A DNA stretch of 64,000 nucleotides, taken from NCBI RefSeq assembly GCF_964656455.1, contig NC_135715.1:40000603-40064602 (forward strand), in the 5' to 3' direction. Positions 45,286 to 56,676 of the stretch are shown here, one piece after another. The stretch comes from Halichoerus grypus (taxonomy: Eukaryota; Chordata; Mammalia; Carnivora; Phocidae). How positions within the stretch are numbered: the first letter of the stretch is position 1; every line of letters starts with the position of its first letter. The notes under the pieces were generated by a model. The model saw only the letters and a list, made by a program, of their open reading frames with translations. It made no database searches and was not told where the DNA came from. The position numbers and the translations under genes are program-made.

Positions 45286-45599
45286 TAACATAATAGGATT
45301 TGTTTGAATCATTCAGTCTAAAATTTATCCATGGTTGCTGTGCAGTTTTCATCACAAGATTGAAGTCTTTCTTCTTTTGAGACACATTTGATAATATTAT
45401 TTCTTAGAGTAATTTTGTGTTTTAGTTATTCTTATCTTTTTTCCAGTTTCTTTTTCTTTTTAGCCTTCTGTTTTACTAATTTTTTTGTAGTTAGGTTTTC
45501 CAAGTCTGAATCCTTACTATGCATATGCTTTCAAACAATTTAATTGCTTTTATTTTATGTTTCATTTTATGTCATTTGCCAAAATTTCTAAACATTTAC
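45286..45599. other. Unassigned AT-rich DNA
   Basis: No gene or recognised repeat. Confidence 0.45.
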
Positions 45600-45612
45600 T
45601 GAATTTTCTTTT

Positions 45613-45840
45613 CTTTTCTTTATTTATTTTTTTAATGTAGTGGAAATTTTTTTTTTAAAGATTTTATTTATTTATTTGACAGAGAGATACACAGCGAGAG
45701 AGGGAACACAAGCAGGGGGAGTGGGAGAAGCAGGCTTCCCGCTGAGCAGGGAGCCCGATGCGGGGTTCAATCCCAGGACCCTGGGACCATGACCTAAGCT
45801 GAAGACAGACACTTAAACATCTGAGCCACCCAGGCACCCC
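45613..45840 (-). mobile_element. SINEC, reverse strand, with extra 3' segment
   Basis: Body 'aagattttatttatttattt', 'acagcgagagagggaacaca' and 'ctgagccacccaggcacccc'. A perfect 13-bp duplication, tgaattttctttt, at 45600-45612 and 45841-45853. In SINE orientation the normal A-tail is followed by tttccactacatt and then a second A-rich tail before the duplication, so about 13 non-tail bases were carried in. Confidence 0.93.
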
Positions 45841-45853
45841 TGAATTTTCTTTT

Positions 45854-46297
45854 AAAGATAAATATGTTGCAAGACTTCATGTTTTTAATCTCTGCAACAT
45901 TTTGATTTTTCTCTTCTGTTTATTTTACTGATTTCTATTTATTTATATTTCTTTTGTTGTCATTACCATTGTGGATTTTTAAGTCTTCATCAGCACATTT
46001 ACCTCATTTTAAGGTATTTTTTAAGGATATCATCTGTATTTCTTTAAACCATAAGGTATTTGTCTGAAATCTTCATGTGTTTTCTTTTTATAATTCAAGT
46101 TTTAAAATTAAGTTTTCATTGGTATTCATTTTAAAAATGTACTATACAAAAAAATGCAAGTTGTTTTTTTATGATTATTCCCTATCTTTAAGAACGTCTG
46201 GCTGCTTATTTTCCCAAAACCTTTAACATTCAGTATTCAAGGAAGGGTACTGCTTCTACTTCTTTTGACAGTTTCCCTCATTTTGATTCACACTTTT
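45854..46297. other. Unassigned AT-rich DNA
   Basis: No gene or recognised repeat before the L1. Confidence 0.45.
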
Positions 46298-47826
46298 AAG
46301 TGTCTGTCAGGAGAAGGAGGCAAGATGGCAGAAGAGTAGGGAAACTTGTTTCATCTAGTCCCTTGAATTTAGCTAGATAACTATCAAATCATTCTGAAAA
46401 CCTATGAATTCAACCTTAGATGTAAGCAAAGAATTGCTGGAATTCTACAAATAGAAAAGCAACCACTTTTTGCAAGGTAGGAGGTGCAGAGAAGTGAGTC
46501 GGAGCGGATATGTCAAAAGATAAATGGTGGGGGGAGGGAGCCTCTGTTAGCCAGCTGTGGGAAAGTGATATAGCCCTGGAGTGCAAAATTGGAACCTTTA
46601 GAAGTCTGCTCCACGGAGAGACAGCCCTGCCTCAGAGGTGCTCAGGTGGTGAAGTAGAGCAGAATTCTAGGTGAGACAGTGTGGTCTCAGGATCCCCGGG
46701 GTCAGAGCCAGCAGAGGTCTCAAGCATTGGAGCAGGGAACCCGGTTAAGATCAGTGAGCCAGGGAGTGGGCTCTCACCTCGGTTTGCCATAAACTTTGAA
46801 CCCCAGCACAATCGGGCATTCTCTTTCTGTATGGGGACCCTGCAAAGGGCAAAAACGTGGCAACCCTCATCCTTCCCCTGGGAAGGGCGGTGAGGGTGTG
46901 GACATGACCAGGCGATCCTCTCCCTGCAGGGCCCTGCAAGCGGCAGGTCCACAGTGACCCTCCTCCCTCCCCTGGGAGGATCAGCTCAGGTGCACACTGC
47001 AGGCGTCTGTGGAGTTTGGTGCACACAAAAGTGAAGACTGCTTTTCCCTGAGAGTTTACTGAAGAGAGGGGGCTGTGATCTTTGAGCTCTGGGGCTGGAG
47101 ATCAGGGTGTGGCCATGTTTATTTTCATTCTCTAAAGTAGCAGAGAAACCTTCAGGGAAAAAAAGCCACATAGAACAGTCCAAAGCAGCTTACACTGAGC
47201 CTGGCTCCCTGGCAAGGGGTGGTGCAACTCCGCCCAGGCAAAGACACCTGAGAATCAGCACAGCAGGCTCCTCAGCCAGAATACCACCTGGAATATCAGG
47301 GGAATACAAAGTTTACTGAGTAGACAGAACTGAAAGCCTCCAGCGCTAGGGGAAAATAGTATATAGAATTCAAGGTTTTTTCTCATGATTCTTCTATCTT
47401 TCAGTTAAAATTTTCCTTTTATTTTTTTCTTTTTTTCCCCCTTTTCAATTATTATCTTATTTTATCAACTCTTTGTTTTTAAGGCTTTTTTTAACTTTAA
47501 TATTTACATTTACACTTTATAGATATATTTTTGGCTTCCTTTCACTGTATTCAATTTTATTTTTGTATATATATATATATAAGTTTTGCTTTCTTTACAA
47601 TTCTGGGATTTAGTGTCTTCTAACAAACAGACAAAAATATACCCAGGACCAAGTGGGTCATCCTGTTTTGTCCACCTGGGACAAAATTCTCTCCCTGCCC
47701 CCTTTATTTCTTCATTTCTTTTTTGATTTCTGACCTCTTCAGATTTGTCTAGTGTGTATTTTGCTTGGGTCATGGTTGATATTTTTTTATTTTGTTCTCT
47801 CATTCATCCATTATTCTCTGGGCAAA

Positions 47827-48683
47827 ATGACTAGAAGGAGGAATTCACAACAAAGGAAAGAACAGGAGGTAATGCTCTCTGCCATAGATCTAATCGATAC
47901 AGATATAAGTAAAATGTCAGAGCTGTAATTCAGGATAACAACTATAAAGTTACTAGCTGGGCTTCAGAAAAGCATAAAAGACACTAGAGAATCTCTTAGT
48001 GCAGAAATAAAATCTAATTGTGATGAAATTAAACATGCTTTCACTGAGATGCACTCTAAGACCAATGCTTTAACAGCTAGGGTAAATGAGGCAGAAGAGA
48101 ATAAGAGGCATAGAAGACAAATTGATGGAAAGGAAGGAAGCTGAGGAAAAGAGAGAAAAACAACTAATGGACCATGAGGGGAGGCTTTGAGAAATCAGTG
48201 ATAACCTAAAGCAAAACAATCTTAGAATTATTGGGGTCCCAGAGGAAGAAGAAAGAGAGAGAGGGACAGAAGGTATATTAGAGCAAATTGTAGAAGAGAA
48301 TTTCCTTAATCTGGAGAAGGAAACAGGCATTCAAGTCCACAAAATCAACAAATATCCATCAAAACCCGGACACATAATAGTGAAGGTTGCAAATTTCAGA
48401 GATGAAGAGAAAATTCTGAAAGCAGCTCCAGACAAGAGGTTCCTAACCTACAGGGGTAAGAACATTAGACTGGCAGGAGGCAGTCTATCCTGGGAGGCCA
48501 GAAAGGGCTGGCATGATATATTCAGTGTATTAAATGAGAAAAATGTGCAGCCAAGAATACTTTATTCAGCAAGGCTGTCATTCAGAATAGAAGGAGAGAT
48601 AAAGAGCACAGGACAAACAGAAACTAAAAGAGTTTGTGATTGCTACACCAGGCCTGCAAGAAATATTAAAGGGGATCCTGTAA
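47827..48683 (+). pseudogene. L1 ORF1 (RNA-binding protein) pseudogene
   Basis: ORF1p is the L1 nucleic-acid chaperone: N-terminal coiled coil, RRM and C-terminal domain, acting as a trimer on L1 RNA. The start MTRRRNSQQRKEQE at 47827 is intact, but codon 34 is TAA (47926-47928), which looks like a single G-to-T change in a Glu codon. Beyond it the coiled-coil and RRM parts are readable in pieces. 48380-48600 encodes the C-terminal part in one frame (FRDEEKILKAA..., QARKGWHDIF-like, RILYSARLSF), with a frameshift before the natural stop at 48681-48683. It cannot make functional protein. Confidence 0.88.
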
Positions 48684-48704
48684 GTGAAGAGAGAGCCCAA
48701 AGAA

Positions 48705-51260
48705 CAGATCAATGAAACTAGAAGCTGGTTCTTTGAAATAATTAATAAGATTGATAAACCTCTGGCCAGACTTATCAAAAAAAAAAAAAAAAAGAGAGAG
48801 AGAAAGGACCCAAATTAATAAAATCATGAATGAAAGAGGAGAGATTGCAACCAACACCGAAAAAATAAAAACAATTATGAGAACATATTATGAGCAACTA
48901 TATGCCAACAACTTAGGCAATCAAAAAGAAATGGATGCATTCCTGGATACGTGTAAACTATCAAAACTGAACCAGGAAGAAATAGAAAACCTGAATGGAC
49001 CCATAACCAGCAAGGAAATTGAAGCAGTAATCAAAATCTCCCAACAAACAAGAGTCCAGGGCTGGATGGCTTCCCAGGGGAATTGTACCAACCATTTAAA
49101 TGAGAACTTATGAAGCTTTTCAAAAAATAGAAATGGAAGGAAAACTTCCAAACTCATTCTATAAGGCCAGCATTACCTTGATCCCAAAATCAAAGACCCC
49201 ACCGAAAAGGAAACTTACAGGTCAATATCCCTGATGAACATGGATGCCAAAATTCTCACTAACATCCTAGCCAATAGGATCCAACAGTACATTAAAAGGA
49301 TTTTCACTAAGACCAAGTGGGGTTTGTTCCTGGGCTGCAATGGCAGCTCAACATTTGCAAATCAATCAACCTGATACATCACATAAATAAAAGAAAGGAT
49401 AATAACCATATGATTCTCTCAATTGATGCAGAAAAAGCATTTGACAAAGTACAGCATCCTTTCTTGATTATCTCTCCACAGTGTAAGGCTAAAGGGAACA
49501 TACCTCAATATCAAAAAAGCCATCTATGAAAAGCCTACAGCAAATATCATTCTCAAGGACCTTTTTCCCCTAAGGCCAGGATGTCTACTCTCACCACTAT
49601 TGTTCAACATAATACTAGAAATCCTAGCTTCAGCAATCAGACAACAAAAAGAAATAAAAGGCCTTCAAATTGGCAAAGAAGTCAAACTCTCACTCTTCAC
49701 AGATGACATGATATTCTTTTTTTTTTAAGATTTAATTTATTTATTTGACAGAGAGACAGTGAGAGAGGGAACACAAGCAGGGGGAGTGGCAGAGGGAGAA
49801 GTGGGCCTCCTGCCAAGCAGGAAGCCTGATGTGGGACTCAATCCCAGGACCCTGGGATCATGACCTGAACCAAAGGCAGATGCTTAACTATTGAGCCACC
49901 CTGGCGCCCCCACCTTTTTTTAAAGAGATGACATGATATTCTATGTGGAAAAGCCAAAAGACACCACCTCAAAATTGCCCCAACTCATACAAGAATTTAG
50001 CAATGTGGCAGGATATAAAATCAATGCACAGAAATCAGTTGCATTTCTATACACTAACAATGAGACAGAAGAAAGAGAAATTAAGGAATCGATCCCATTT
50101 ACAATTGTGCCAAAAACCATAAGATACCTAGGAATAAACCTAACCAAAGAGGTAGAGGATCTCTACCCTAAAAACTACAGAATTCTTATGAAAGAAATTG
50201 AAGAAAACACAAAGAAATGGAAAAACATTCCATGCTCATGGATTGGAAGAATAAATATTGTTAAAATGGTTATGCTACCTATAGAAATCTATACATTCAA
50301 TGCAATCCTTATCAAAATACCATCGACATTTTTCACAGAGCTGGAACAAATAATCATAAAATTTGTATGGAACCAGAAAAGACCCCAGATAGCGGGAGGA
50401 ATGTTGAAAAAGAAAACCAAAGCTGGTGTCATCACAATGCCAGACTTCAAGCTATACTACAAAGATGTAATCATCAAGACAGTATGGTACTGGCACAAAA
50501 ACAGACACATAGATCAATGGAACAGAATAGAGAACCCAGAAATGGACTCTCAACTCTATGGCCAACTAATCTTTGATAAAACAGGAAAGAATATGCAATG
50601 GAAAAAGGACAGTGTCTTCAACAAATAGTGTTGGGAAAACTGGACAGCCACATGTAGAAGAATGAAACTGGGCCATTTTCTTACACGATAAACAAAGATA
50701 AACTTAAAATGGATGAAAGACCTAAATGTGAGACAGGAATCCATCAAAATCCTAGAAGAGAACACAGGTAGCAACCTCCTGGACCTGGGACACAGCAACT
50801 TCTTATTAGACAAGTCTCCAAGGCAAGGGAAACAAAAGCAAAAGTGAACTATTGGGTCTTCCTCAAGATAAAAAGCTTCTACACAGCCAAGCAAATGGTC
50901 AACAAAACTAAAAGGCAACCTACGGAATGGGAGAAGATATTTGAAAATGACATATCGGGTAAAGGGCTGGTATTCAAGATCTATAAAGAACTTACAAACT
51001 CAAAACCCAAAGAACAAATAATCAAAAAATGTTCCATATTACTTGGCATCAGGGAAATACAAATCAAAACCACAATGAGATACCACCTCTACTGGTCAGA
51101 ATGGCTAAAATTAACAAGTCAAGAAACAACAAATGTTGGCGAGGATGTGGAGAAAGGGGAACCCTCTCACACTGTTGGTAGGAATGCAAGCTTGCGTAGC
51201 CACTCTAGAAAACAGTATGGAGGTTCCTCAAGAAGTTAAAAGTAGAGCTACCCTATGATG
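48705..51260 (+). pseudogene. L1 ORF2 (endonuclease/RT) pseudogene, N-terminus deleted
   Basis: ORF2p normally carries an N-terminal APE-type endonuclease, a reverse transcriptase and a Cys-rich C-terminus. Only the part from about residue 300 on remains. The junction at about 48700 joins the spacer just after ORF1 directly to 'NETKSWFFEKINKID'-like sequence. RT sequence follows at 48751-49113 in one frame, shifts frame near 49050, and reaches the catalytic box T-D-D-M-I-F at 49699-49716, where a SINE is inserted. 49933-50628 is a 231-codon intact stretch ([20 protein letters not shown] at its start, then [31 protein letters not shown]), ending at a TAG in place of a Trp codon. A further deletion of roughly 80-90 bp lies at about 51029. 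Confidence 0.93.
49718..49925 (-). mobile_element. SINEC inside L1 ORF2 catalytic motif
   Basis: Poly(T), 'aagatttaatttatttattt', 'cctgggatcatgacctgaac' and 'ttgagccaccctggcgcccc' on the minus strand. A perfect 17-bp duplication, agatgacatgatattct, lies at 49701-49717 and 49926-49942. Fifteen extra bases, 49911-49925, sit between the SINE 5' end and the duplication; in SINE orientation they read ctttaaaaaaaggtg. Confidence 0.97.
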
Positions 51261-51379
51261 CAGCAATTGTACTACTAGGTATTTACCCCAAAGATACAAA
51301 TGTATTGACCTGAAGGGGCACCTGCACCCCCAGTGTTCACAACAGCATTGTCCACAATAGCCAAAGTGTGGAAAGAGCC

Positions 51380-51399
51380 AATATATATATATTATATTC

Positions 51400-51441
<42 letters not shown>
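51380..51441 (+). repeat. (TA)n(GA)n microsatellite within L1 3' part
   Basis: 'atatatatatattatattct' then about 13 GA units. It replaces L1 text that normally reads through the 'ggatgtccatcaac...gtggtatatatac' region, so it probably grew from that TA-rich site. Confidence 0.9.
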
Positions 51442-51861
51442 ATGGAATATAACTCAGCCACCAGGAAGGATGAATACTTACCATTTACATTGACATGGAT
51501 GTAACTGGAGGGTATATTGATGAGCAAAATAAGTCAATCAGGAAAAGACAATTATTATATGGTTATAAAGAAATAGTGTAGAGGATCATAGGGAAAAGGA
51601 GGGAAAACTGAATGGGAAGTCATCAGAAAGGGAGACAAACCATGAGAGACTCTTAAATATAGGAAACAAACTGAGGGTTGCTGGAGGGGAAGTGGGTGGT
51701 AGGATGGGGTAATTGGGTGACAGGCATTAAGGAGGGCATGTGATGTGATGAGCATTGGGTGTTATAGGCAACTGATAAATTATTGAACTCTACATCTGAG
51801 ACTAATGATGTATTATATGTTGGCTAATTGAATTTAAATAAAAAAATAAAGTGCTTGTCAG

Positions 51862-52374
51862 GTGTCCTTCATAGGATATATAAGGTTTATTTATTTATTT
51901 TTTTATTTTTTTGGTAATTCCATTAGGATTTGAGGAGAGTAAAATAACAATAGTCTTTCTCCATTATTTGGAAAACAGGTCTATTAACCTTAAAAAAATA
52001 TAATCTGCTAAAAAAATAGTAACTCACTCTGTTAATATTATATCAAGCTCTGTTTGTTTTCTCAGCCTTTCATCCAATCAGTTAGTTATCAGATTTCTGA
52101 AGTACAAGGCAATCTAATTAACCCCAGAAAAACAATTCTGACCAAAAAATATAATTTTTGCTCTGATAATAATCAATACCTCTTTGATCAAATAATTATA
52201 AAAATTATGTATAGGTAATTAAAATAAAATAAGTGTTAAAAAGAAAATGCATGCATTGGGAATAACCAACAAGGAGAGTTAATTATGTGAGGGGAAGTAT
52301 CAAGGAACTCTCCTGAGCAATGTGTTTAGCTGTTTCCTAAGCAGGAATTTTTTTTTTTTAAGTGGGAGTAAATA
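51862..52374. other. Unassigned AT-rich DNA
   Basis: (TTTA)n-like patch near 51885-51905. No gene. Confidence 0.45.
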
Positions 52375-52560
52375 TTTTAAAGAAATAGATGGAAAATGAT
52401 GTGTTAGGAGCTAATATCCATCTTTGAGATCTAGAGGAAGGCCAACATAGTTTCAACACGGAGAGCTACTAGAGGAATGGTGCGTGAGATGATGTAAGAT
52501 CTAGAGCATCCAGGGCTTCACAAGCCATAGTGGAGATTTTAATTTTATTATAGGAAAAAA
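52375..52560 (+). repeat. Ancient interspersed repeat, family uncertain
   Basis: 'gaaggccaacatagtttcaa', 'gtgagatgatgtaagatcta' and 'ggcttcacaagccatagtgg' then 'attttaattttattatagg' follow the same old consensus proposed for 5410-5630. Confidence 0.4.
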
Positions 52561-52564
52561 AAGG

Positions 52565-52925
52565 AAACTGTGTTGGTCATCATTAATTGCCTACCAATTA
52601 CCCCTTCTTACACTGTAACAAAACAGATTAAAGACTTCACCCAGCCTCTCTTGCAACACGAAGTAATAATGTGACTAAATTCTAGTCAATCACAGTAAGA
52701 TAAAGTATTTGTACAAAATGTAGAAAGCCTATTTAGAAGAATCTGACTCAGCTATGAGGAACACATTTTCTTCTACCAGCTTCCAAGAATATGGATACAA
52801 TTGCTGGTGCTGTATCAGCCATTTGTATTATGAGGTGGTTTTGTGAAAAGCACTCAGTAAATGAAGATGGTAGAGTAAAAAAACAAGAGCCTGGTTTCTT
52901 GATGACACCATAGAGTTAATGAATC
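52565..52925 (+). repeat. Ancient interspersed repeat, family uncertain
   Basis: 'cagcctctcttgcaacacga', 'taatgtgactaaattctagt', 'attatgaggtggttttgtga' and 'agagcctggtttcttgatga' match in order a common old mammalian repeat ('cagcctcccttgcagctag...catgtgac...gagcctgggtccctgatga'). I cannot name the class with confidence. Confidence 0.45.
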
Positions 52926-53030
52926 AGCCCTGATTGTTTTACTTCAAAATTTATTTTATGAAAAAATATGATATTTTATTTTTTAGACACTGCTATACTT
53001 ACAGTTATATTTGGCCAAACCTAATTTTGA

Positions 53031-53032
<2 letters not shown>

Positions 53033-53066
<34 letters not shown>
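53033..53066 (+). repeat. (TA)n microsatellite
   Basis: About 17 TA units, nearly pure. Confidence 0.95.
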
Positions 53067-53069
<3 letters not shown>

Positions 53070-54750
53070 TAAAGAAAATTTTGAGAAATGGAGACAATGA
53101 AACGAACAAAATTGCAGTTTCAAAATATCACTCTCATTTTGTAGAGAAGGACTGGAAGAGAGTAAGAATAGATTCAGGATAACTGGTTATCAGGGCACTA
53201 CATTGGGTGAGGTGGGAGATCCCATTTACTTGGCTCAGAAGATACAAGTAGAGAGGGGCAAGAAGAGGATGGATTAAAGAATGAGCTGAAGAGAAAATTG
53301 ACATGAATGACCACTGGCTATAAACTAATTCTTTATGAGCAAATTCTGACACCCAAATACATATTAATTTTTTAAAGATATGAAATATTTTCAGGTAATT
53401 TCGATGTCATAAATCTTATAAAATTTATATGACAAAACTTCAATATCATCTGTATACTGTATTTAGAGTTGCAGAGTATTTTGAGATTTTTATGGGGAAA
53501 TCATGAAGTAAAACCTAACAGCATTATTATAGTGGCATATAGTGAAATAATAAGTATGTTTAATTTGGTGTCCATTAGTCAAAGATTTATTCTTCTCAGA
53601 ATCTTTGATGGGCATATTTTAAAAGCAAATAATGTCTCATCCATTTTCAAATATACTAGGATAAAATTTAATAGATGGAATCAACCAAACACATTTTCCA
53701 TGTGGAGAGTAATATATTTTGGCTTTTATATTTCTATTTCTTACCATTCTATCTTTCGTACATATTCCATAAAGATACAAAAGTAGGTACTACTTAAAGA
53801 AAATGGAAAATAAAGTTTAAAGTTTTAGCTATGAAAGCCTTAACAATTAACTAAAAATTGCTTTCAGGTGCTTTTACCTTTTCCCAAAAAAATATGAGAC
53901 AAAAAACATTTCTGTCAATATATCCATTATCAATATGAAGTATTTCTCAATCTCATATTTAAAAGGTGGACTAAGGTAAAGGGATATTAAAACTAAGTTG
54001 TTTTTGGATGGTTTTGGTTGTTTTCCCTGAGAAGAACTGGAATTCAGAAACATGAAGTATTTCTCCATGGACCTGTTGTCTTGAACAAAGGATAGTATAG
54101 AAACAGGAGTGGACTAAAGCTGAACAAGAGACTGAGATTATCAAGAGAATTGGAATGTTAGATTATTAAATTTTAAGTTAACATTAGTTTTGGGTAAATT
54201 TTAAATATTTTTAAATGTTTTAAAATACTATAACCTTTCAAGACCAAAGGAGTGGGGGGGAGGGGAAGCATACTTAATTCATGTTGTATTTCATGGGAAA
54301 ATTGGGGGATTTAAAATTTTCAAATTTTGGACCATGATAAGGTTTCAGAGTTTATAGTAAATATAACCAAACACATTTAATAAAAGCACAAAATACTGAA
54401 CATAGAAAATACTGAGGGCAAACTGAATTAGTCTCTGAAAATGCCATATTTATACTCTGAACTTACTCACTTAGCAAATTATGAGAGAAAACAAGAATAC
54501 ACAATTAAACATTCCATTAACATTTAGAAAAAGTATATCATCACATTTCATGTGATTTCTGAAAAATTCTACTGAGCATTTGTGAGTGAAAAGGGAAAGT
54601 GATATTTTAGAATAATGGTAAAAATAATTTTGACATTCCAGACCCTAGAGGAACTTAGGGATTCCAAAACACCTTGGAGCACACTTTGAGAACTGCTGAC
54701 ATAGAAACAAACACATACATTATGGAGAGAAGGAGTTTTGAGGGGGATTG
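53070..54750. other. Unique AT-rich DNA
   Basis: No gene. The 105-codon frame at 53469-53786 has no recognisable domain or gene context. A G-rich run lies at 54253-54265. Confidence 0.45.
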
Positions 54751-54759
54751 CTATAGACT

Positions 54760-56290
54760 ATCGCAGGCAGAAATTTATTATAGGAGTGTGGTGTTGCTGG
54801 AAAAAATAAAAATGAAAAACTTTGAGTTTTGGGTTTTGAGACCAGGTCACTAGCAGAATCTGGTGAAGTAGTGAAGAGACCTACTTACAGGAGCTGAAAA
54901 AGTGGTAAGAGAACTGTTACAGAATGCTGGAAAACTTGTAACCCTATGATGGAGTTGTGAAAAAAAGGATAAGATTGATATTTGTGGTACTTTGAAGGAT
55001 AGAACAAAATGTACCTAATGAACTTTCAAATTGGAGCAGTTATATTTCTGAGAAGAATATTGACATAGTATATGGATTTTACTAGGTGAATATAAATTAC
55101 TAGAAGAAAAGAGAAAAACTAAAGAGAGAATGGGAGAAATTGCAAGCAACATGTAGAAGAAATAAAAAGAGCTCAAAGCTCTCTAGGTTGGAAAATAAAA
55201 TTTTCTTATCTCTAGTCCCTTTCAACAAAAAAAGACTCTCAAAGGAACATACAATCTGGGGGAAAAGCCCATATTGAAGGCATGGCTGTAAGTTCCTTTG
55301 TCAATACCATGGGGAAAGTTAAAGTGCCATGCGCTGCCAGGCAAAGGGTTTCTAGAGACTTGAGGGCATTGTCTCCAGCAGCACCTCAAGAGTAGCAATG
55401 GTTAGATAGATACATAAGGAGAGGCACGGCTTTAAAAGTTTGTGAATGTGGCTGTTGACACTTGTAATGGATTGAATTCAGATTTATCTGAAACACATTT
55501 CACAGGCACTGTATTAGCAAATGTTCATCCACCTTGGATGAAAAAGGACTAAAAGTTTCAAGATGGAAATGTACCTTCAGCTTCCAAATTTCTCCAGGCT
55601 GGAAACATGCTGAGAATGCTGCTTAAAGAGTATAGAACCCAATGCTCTATTCAAAAGTGGCAAAGAAGGGTAAAAAGGGATTTCCTAGAGAACAGAAGCA
55701 AAGGTTATGAAGAAAAATAGACTGGAGAATCCATTTCCAAGAGGCCGAACCAAATTAACATTCCTTGCTCCCATGGTTTGGGTACTTGCCAAATGTTCCT
55801 GCTGGACTACAGAACATCTCTGGGCCAGTGACAATAGCTGTCTCCCATTTTCCCCCTATTCAACTGGAGTGCTGATAAATGATCCTCTCCCTTACTGCCC
55901 ATTGCATTTTGGGTGTGTGAGACACAGAGAACTGGTCTCTTAAATTCATGAGTATCCAGATCAAGAGGCACAGCACATATGGTGCTTCCCCTGGACCAAA
56001 TGTACATCACAAGATCTTAGACTCCAAGTTCAGTGCTATGATTTGATGAGATATGTACGGTGTTAACATATGCCACATACGGGAAAAAAATAAGAAATTG
56101 TGGCCAGAAGGTGAATTCAGGTAGATCAATTTCACCGATGCACTGATACTTAAAAACTGCTTGGCTCAGAAAGTGGGAGGGCTCTTCTGTGTGATTTGCT
56201 TTGCCCAATGGGAACTTGTCAATAGTAGCATCATCAGAGGCCTGATGTAAAGCACTTGCTAATTGGTGCATTTTTCATTTCACAGTGTTC
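54760..56290 (+). repeat. Possible old LTR-retrotransposon internal sequence
   Basis: Purine-rich sequence with 'tgaagagacctacttacagg', 'agaaattgcaagcaacatgt', 'aagagctcaaagctctctag' and 'tctagagacttgagggcatt' reminds me of the internal part of old MaLR-type elements (MLT1/MST/THE1 relatives), but I could not anchor it to an LTR. No coding frame survives. Confidence 0.3.
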
Positions 56291-56660
56291 CATTGCCATA
56301 CCCTTTAAAAAATGTCCAGGATGACTGATTGCACGCATATGATAGACATGTGGAAAAGAGCTAGAAATTTGTTTTAAGAAGGTCCTAGATTTTATTTTAA
56401 ACAATAGCAACAAAGATTTAGAAAACTAAAATTTAAAATACACCATTTTAAATAGGAGTAAAGCATGTCAAATAATAAGAATAAATATAACTTAACATGT
56501 ATATGATTTTTCATAGAAATTTTCAAAATACTATTAAAAGATCTCTAAGAAGATCTAAATAATGGAGGAATATACCATGCCTACAGCTCAGAGCACTCAA
56601 GTTACAAAAACTTTAACTTGTTCTAGACAGATTTACAAAACCAGGGAAATGCAATGATAT
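56291..56660. other. Unassigned AT-rich DNA
   Basis: No gene or recognised repeat. Confidence 0.45.
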
Positions 56661-56676
56661 TCATGGAAGTCCTTTT

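Larger units (their letters stand above)
46311..51848 (+). mobile_element. Carnivore L1, complete at both ends but inactive
   Basis: The 5' end 'gagaaggaggcaagatggca' is the start of the carnivore L1 5'UTR, and the 3' end 'gaatttaaataaaaaaataa' is the L1 terminus with tail. The 13-bp flanks aagtgtctgtcag (46298-46310) and aagtgcttgtcag (51849-51861) match at 11 positions, so the insertion was full length. In order: 5'UTR (to about 47826), ORF1 with an early stop, a large deletion removing the ORF2 N-terminal part, the remaining ORF2 with a frameshift, a SINE and a small deletion, a TA/GA microsatellite, and the 3'UTR. A copy of this family would be over 6 kb, so about a kilobase has been lost internally. 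Confidence 0.93.

Noticed and set aside
49933..50628. 231-codon open frame, the longest in the window
   Set aside because: It is the C-terminal part of L1 ORF2 in a dead element, not a host gene.
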